Assembly (NCBI GenBank): GCA_010027395.1
Contig: RGVD01000023.1
Coordinates: forward strand, 1-18,366
DNA from: Bacteroidota bacterium
GTDB lineage: Bacteria > Bacteroidota > Bacteroidia > UKL13-3
Direction of reading: 5' to 3'
DNA: 18,366 nt
Each line of letters begins with the position of its first letter. Position 1 is the stretch's first letter. Below the pieces are notes generated by a model, which ran no database searches, had not been told where the DNA came from, and worked only from the letters and a program-made list of their open reading frames with translations. The position numbers and the translations under genes are program-made. Shown one piece after another: positions 17,231 through 18,366 of the stretch.

Positions 17231-18111
17231 TACAAACAAATCAATATAACCATTTAACTGCGAAAGAAAGAGAGACACTCTCGTATCCTGCGAAACTTTT
17301 GCTAAACAAAAATTTACTTGTTGGAGAAATTTTAGACTTCGGTTGCGGCTTCGGAAAAGATGTTGAGTTGCTGAAAGAAAAAGGGAAAAACATTGTAGGC
17401 TATGACAAATATTATTTTCCGGAATATCCAACAAAAAGGTTTGACACTATTATTTGCTTTTATGTTTTAAATGTTTTGATGCAGGATGAGCAAGCAAAGG
17501 TTCTGATGGAAATATCCCAATTACTTAAACCAACAGGAAAGGCCTATTTTGCAGTTAGAAGAGATTTACAATATGAAGGTTTCAGAACCCATAAGGTTCA
17601 TCAAAAACCAACATACCAATGCAATGTAATTTTAAATTATCAATCTGTTTTCAAGAATGAAAATTGCGAAATATATGAATATAAGCACTTCAATCAATTC
17701 AAAATAGAACAAAATAATAATTGTCCATTTTGCCACCCTTCTTCTGATAGTGAATTGATTTTAGAATCAGCTACTGCATATGCTATACTAGATAAATTTC
17801 CAGTTAGTAATGGACACACTTTAATTATCCCTAAAAAGCATATATCTGATTATTTCAATCTATCATTTAAAGAACAATCTGCATGTTGGTTTATTCTTAA
17901 TCAAGTAAAAGAAATAATATCAAATCGTTTTAATCCAGATGGCTTCAATGTTGGAATCAATATCAATGGTGCAGCTGGACAAACTGTTCCGCATGTGCAT
18001 ATACATTTAATACCAAGATATAATGATGATGTTGAAAACCCTATTGGTGGGGTTCGTAATGTTATTCCAAGCAAAGGAAATTATTTAAAAACTAGAACCG
18101 GTGAGTTATAA
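17227..18111 (+). CDS. Class I SAM-dependent methyltransferase / HIT domain fusion protein
   Basis: The 294-residue protein joins two enzymes. Residues 1-155 form a class I methyltransferase: HLTAKERETLSYPAKLLL (9-26), motif I ILDFGCGFGKDVELL (35-49), acidic motif II GYD (58-60), then FDTIICFYVLNVL (72-84), and AVRRDLQYEGF (109-119). This order resembles methyltransferases associated with DNA phosphorothioation loci. No N/D-PPY or PCQ motif of a DNA base methyltransferase is visible. Residues 160-290 form a HIT domain: CPFC (166-169), AILDKFPVSNGHTLIIPKKH (186-205) and the triad HVHIHL (256-261) with His258 the likely nucleophile. HIT enzymes hydrolyse or transfer nucleoside monophosphates. 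The fusion suggests modification of a nucleotide-linked substrate, which is inference. It is coupled to the HNH gene. Confidence 0.88.
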   Translation: MIQTNQYNHLTAKERETLSYPAKLLLNKNLLVGEILDFGCGFGKDVELLKEKGKNIVGYDKYYFPEYPTKRFDTIICFYVLNVLMQDEQAKVLMEISQLLKPTGKAYFAVRRDLQYEGFRTHKVHQKPTYQCNVILNYQSVFKNENCEIYEYKHFNQFKIEQNNNCPFCHPSSDSELILESATAYAILDKFPVSNGHTLIIPKKHISDYFNLSFKEQSACWFILNQVKEIISNRFNPDGFNVGININGAAGQTVPHVHIHLIPRYNDDVENPIGGVRNVIPSKGNYLKTRTGEL

Positions 18112-18127
18112 AATCCTAAGCTTGTCC

Positions 18128-18184
18128 TTACTTCTCTTTATTAGCTGTATACAAATCTGCCAAATATTTAATCAATTCAGTTAG
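18128..18184 (-). other. Short coding-like remnant on the minus strand
   Basis: The minus strand reads LTELIKYLADLYTANKEK followed by a TAA at 18128-18130, and is preceded in frame by TGA. It looks like the last helix of a lost protein gene but is too short to identify. The rest of 18112-18366 shows nothing I can support. Confidence 0.2.
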
Positions 18185-18366
18185 TCACATCAAACATTAA
18201 AGTTATTTTCAAGAAAGAGGACTAAAACAACAATCATTTATTAATCCTAACCTTGCAAAATCATGCTTATGAAAGTCGAAAAAAGCAATTGAACAAAATT
18301 GAAACATTTGACTAAAAATGATAAGGAATGATTAAAACCAGTAAGCTTTTTCGTCAAGGGATGATG

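Overview
This is AT-rich chromosomal DNA from a member of the Bacteroidota. The evidence is a secreted Asp-box protein with a type IX secretion (T9SS) C-terminal sorting domain, several promoters of the TTTG / TAnnTTTG type, a GxxExxY protein, Bacteroidota-style lipoprotein and BadF-type kinase genes, and weak or absent Shine-Dalgarno sites. Genus cannot be read from this window. No rRNA, tRNA, CRISPR array or insertion sequence was seen.

Layout. 1-759 (-): a GT-B glycosyltransferase, cut by the window edge and broken by a frameshifting lesion. 857-1273 (+): GxxExxY protein. 1346-3745 (+): MutS2. 3791-4451 (-): SIMPL/DUF541 periplasmic protein, also broken by a frameshifting lesion. 4510-5274 (+): alpha/beta hydrolase. 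5338-8070 (+): T9SS cargo beta-propeller. 8118-8660 (+): LPP20-like lipoprotein. 8729-9817 (+): exported metallo-beta-lactamase-fold hydrolase. 9828-10276: repeat region. 10281-11138 (-): BadF-type N-acetylglucosamine kinase. 11260-11979 (+): RluA-family pseudouridine synthase. 11982-12245: 85-bp tandem repeat. 12254-12661 (-): ArfB-type ribosome-rescue hydrolase. 12797-13177 (+): START-like protein. 13188-13486: 80-bp foldback repeat array. 13541-15997 (+): PriA. 16196-18111 (+): a two-gene cassette of an HNH nuclease and a methyltransferase-HIT fusion.

Most of the window is housekeeping and envelope genes that need not work together: genome maintenance (MutS2, PriA), translation (RluA-type synthase, ArfB), amino-sugar salvage, and exported proteins. 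The stretches between genes are full of short dispersed repeats, mostly at gene 3' ends.

The most unusual part is the last 2 kb. An HNH endonuclease overlaps by 4 bases (ATGA) a protein that joins a class I methyltransferase, resembling those associated with DNA phosphorothioation, to a HIT nucleotide-hydrolase/transferase domain. The pair is clearly more AT-rich than the genes before it and is separated from priA by a dispersed repeat. It is the best candidate here for an undescribed, possibly defence-related, system; that function is inference only.
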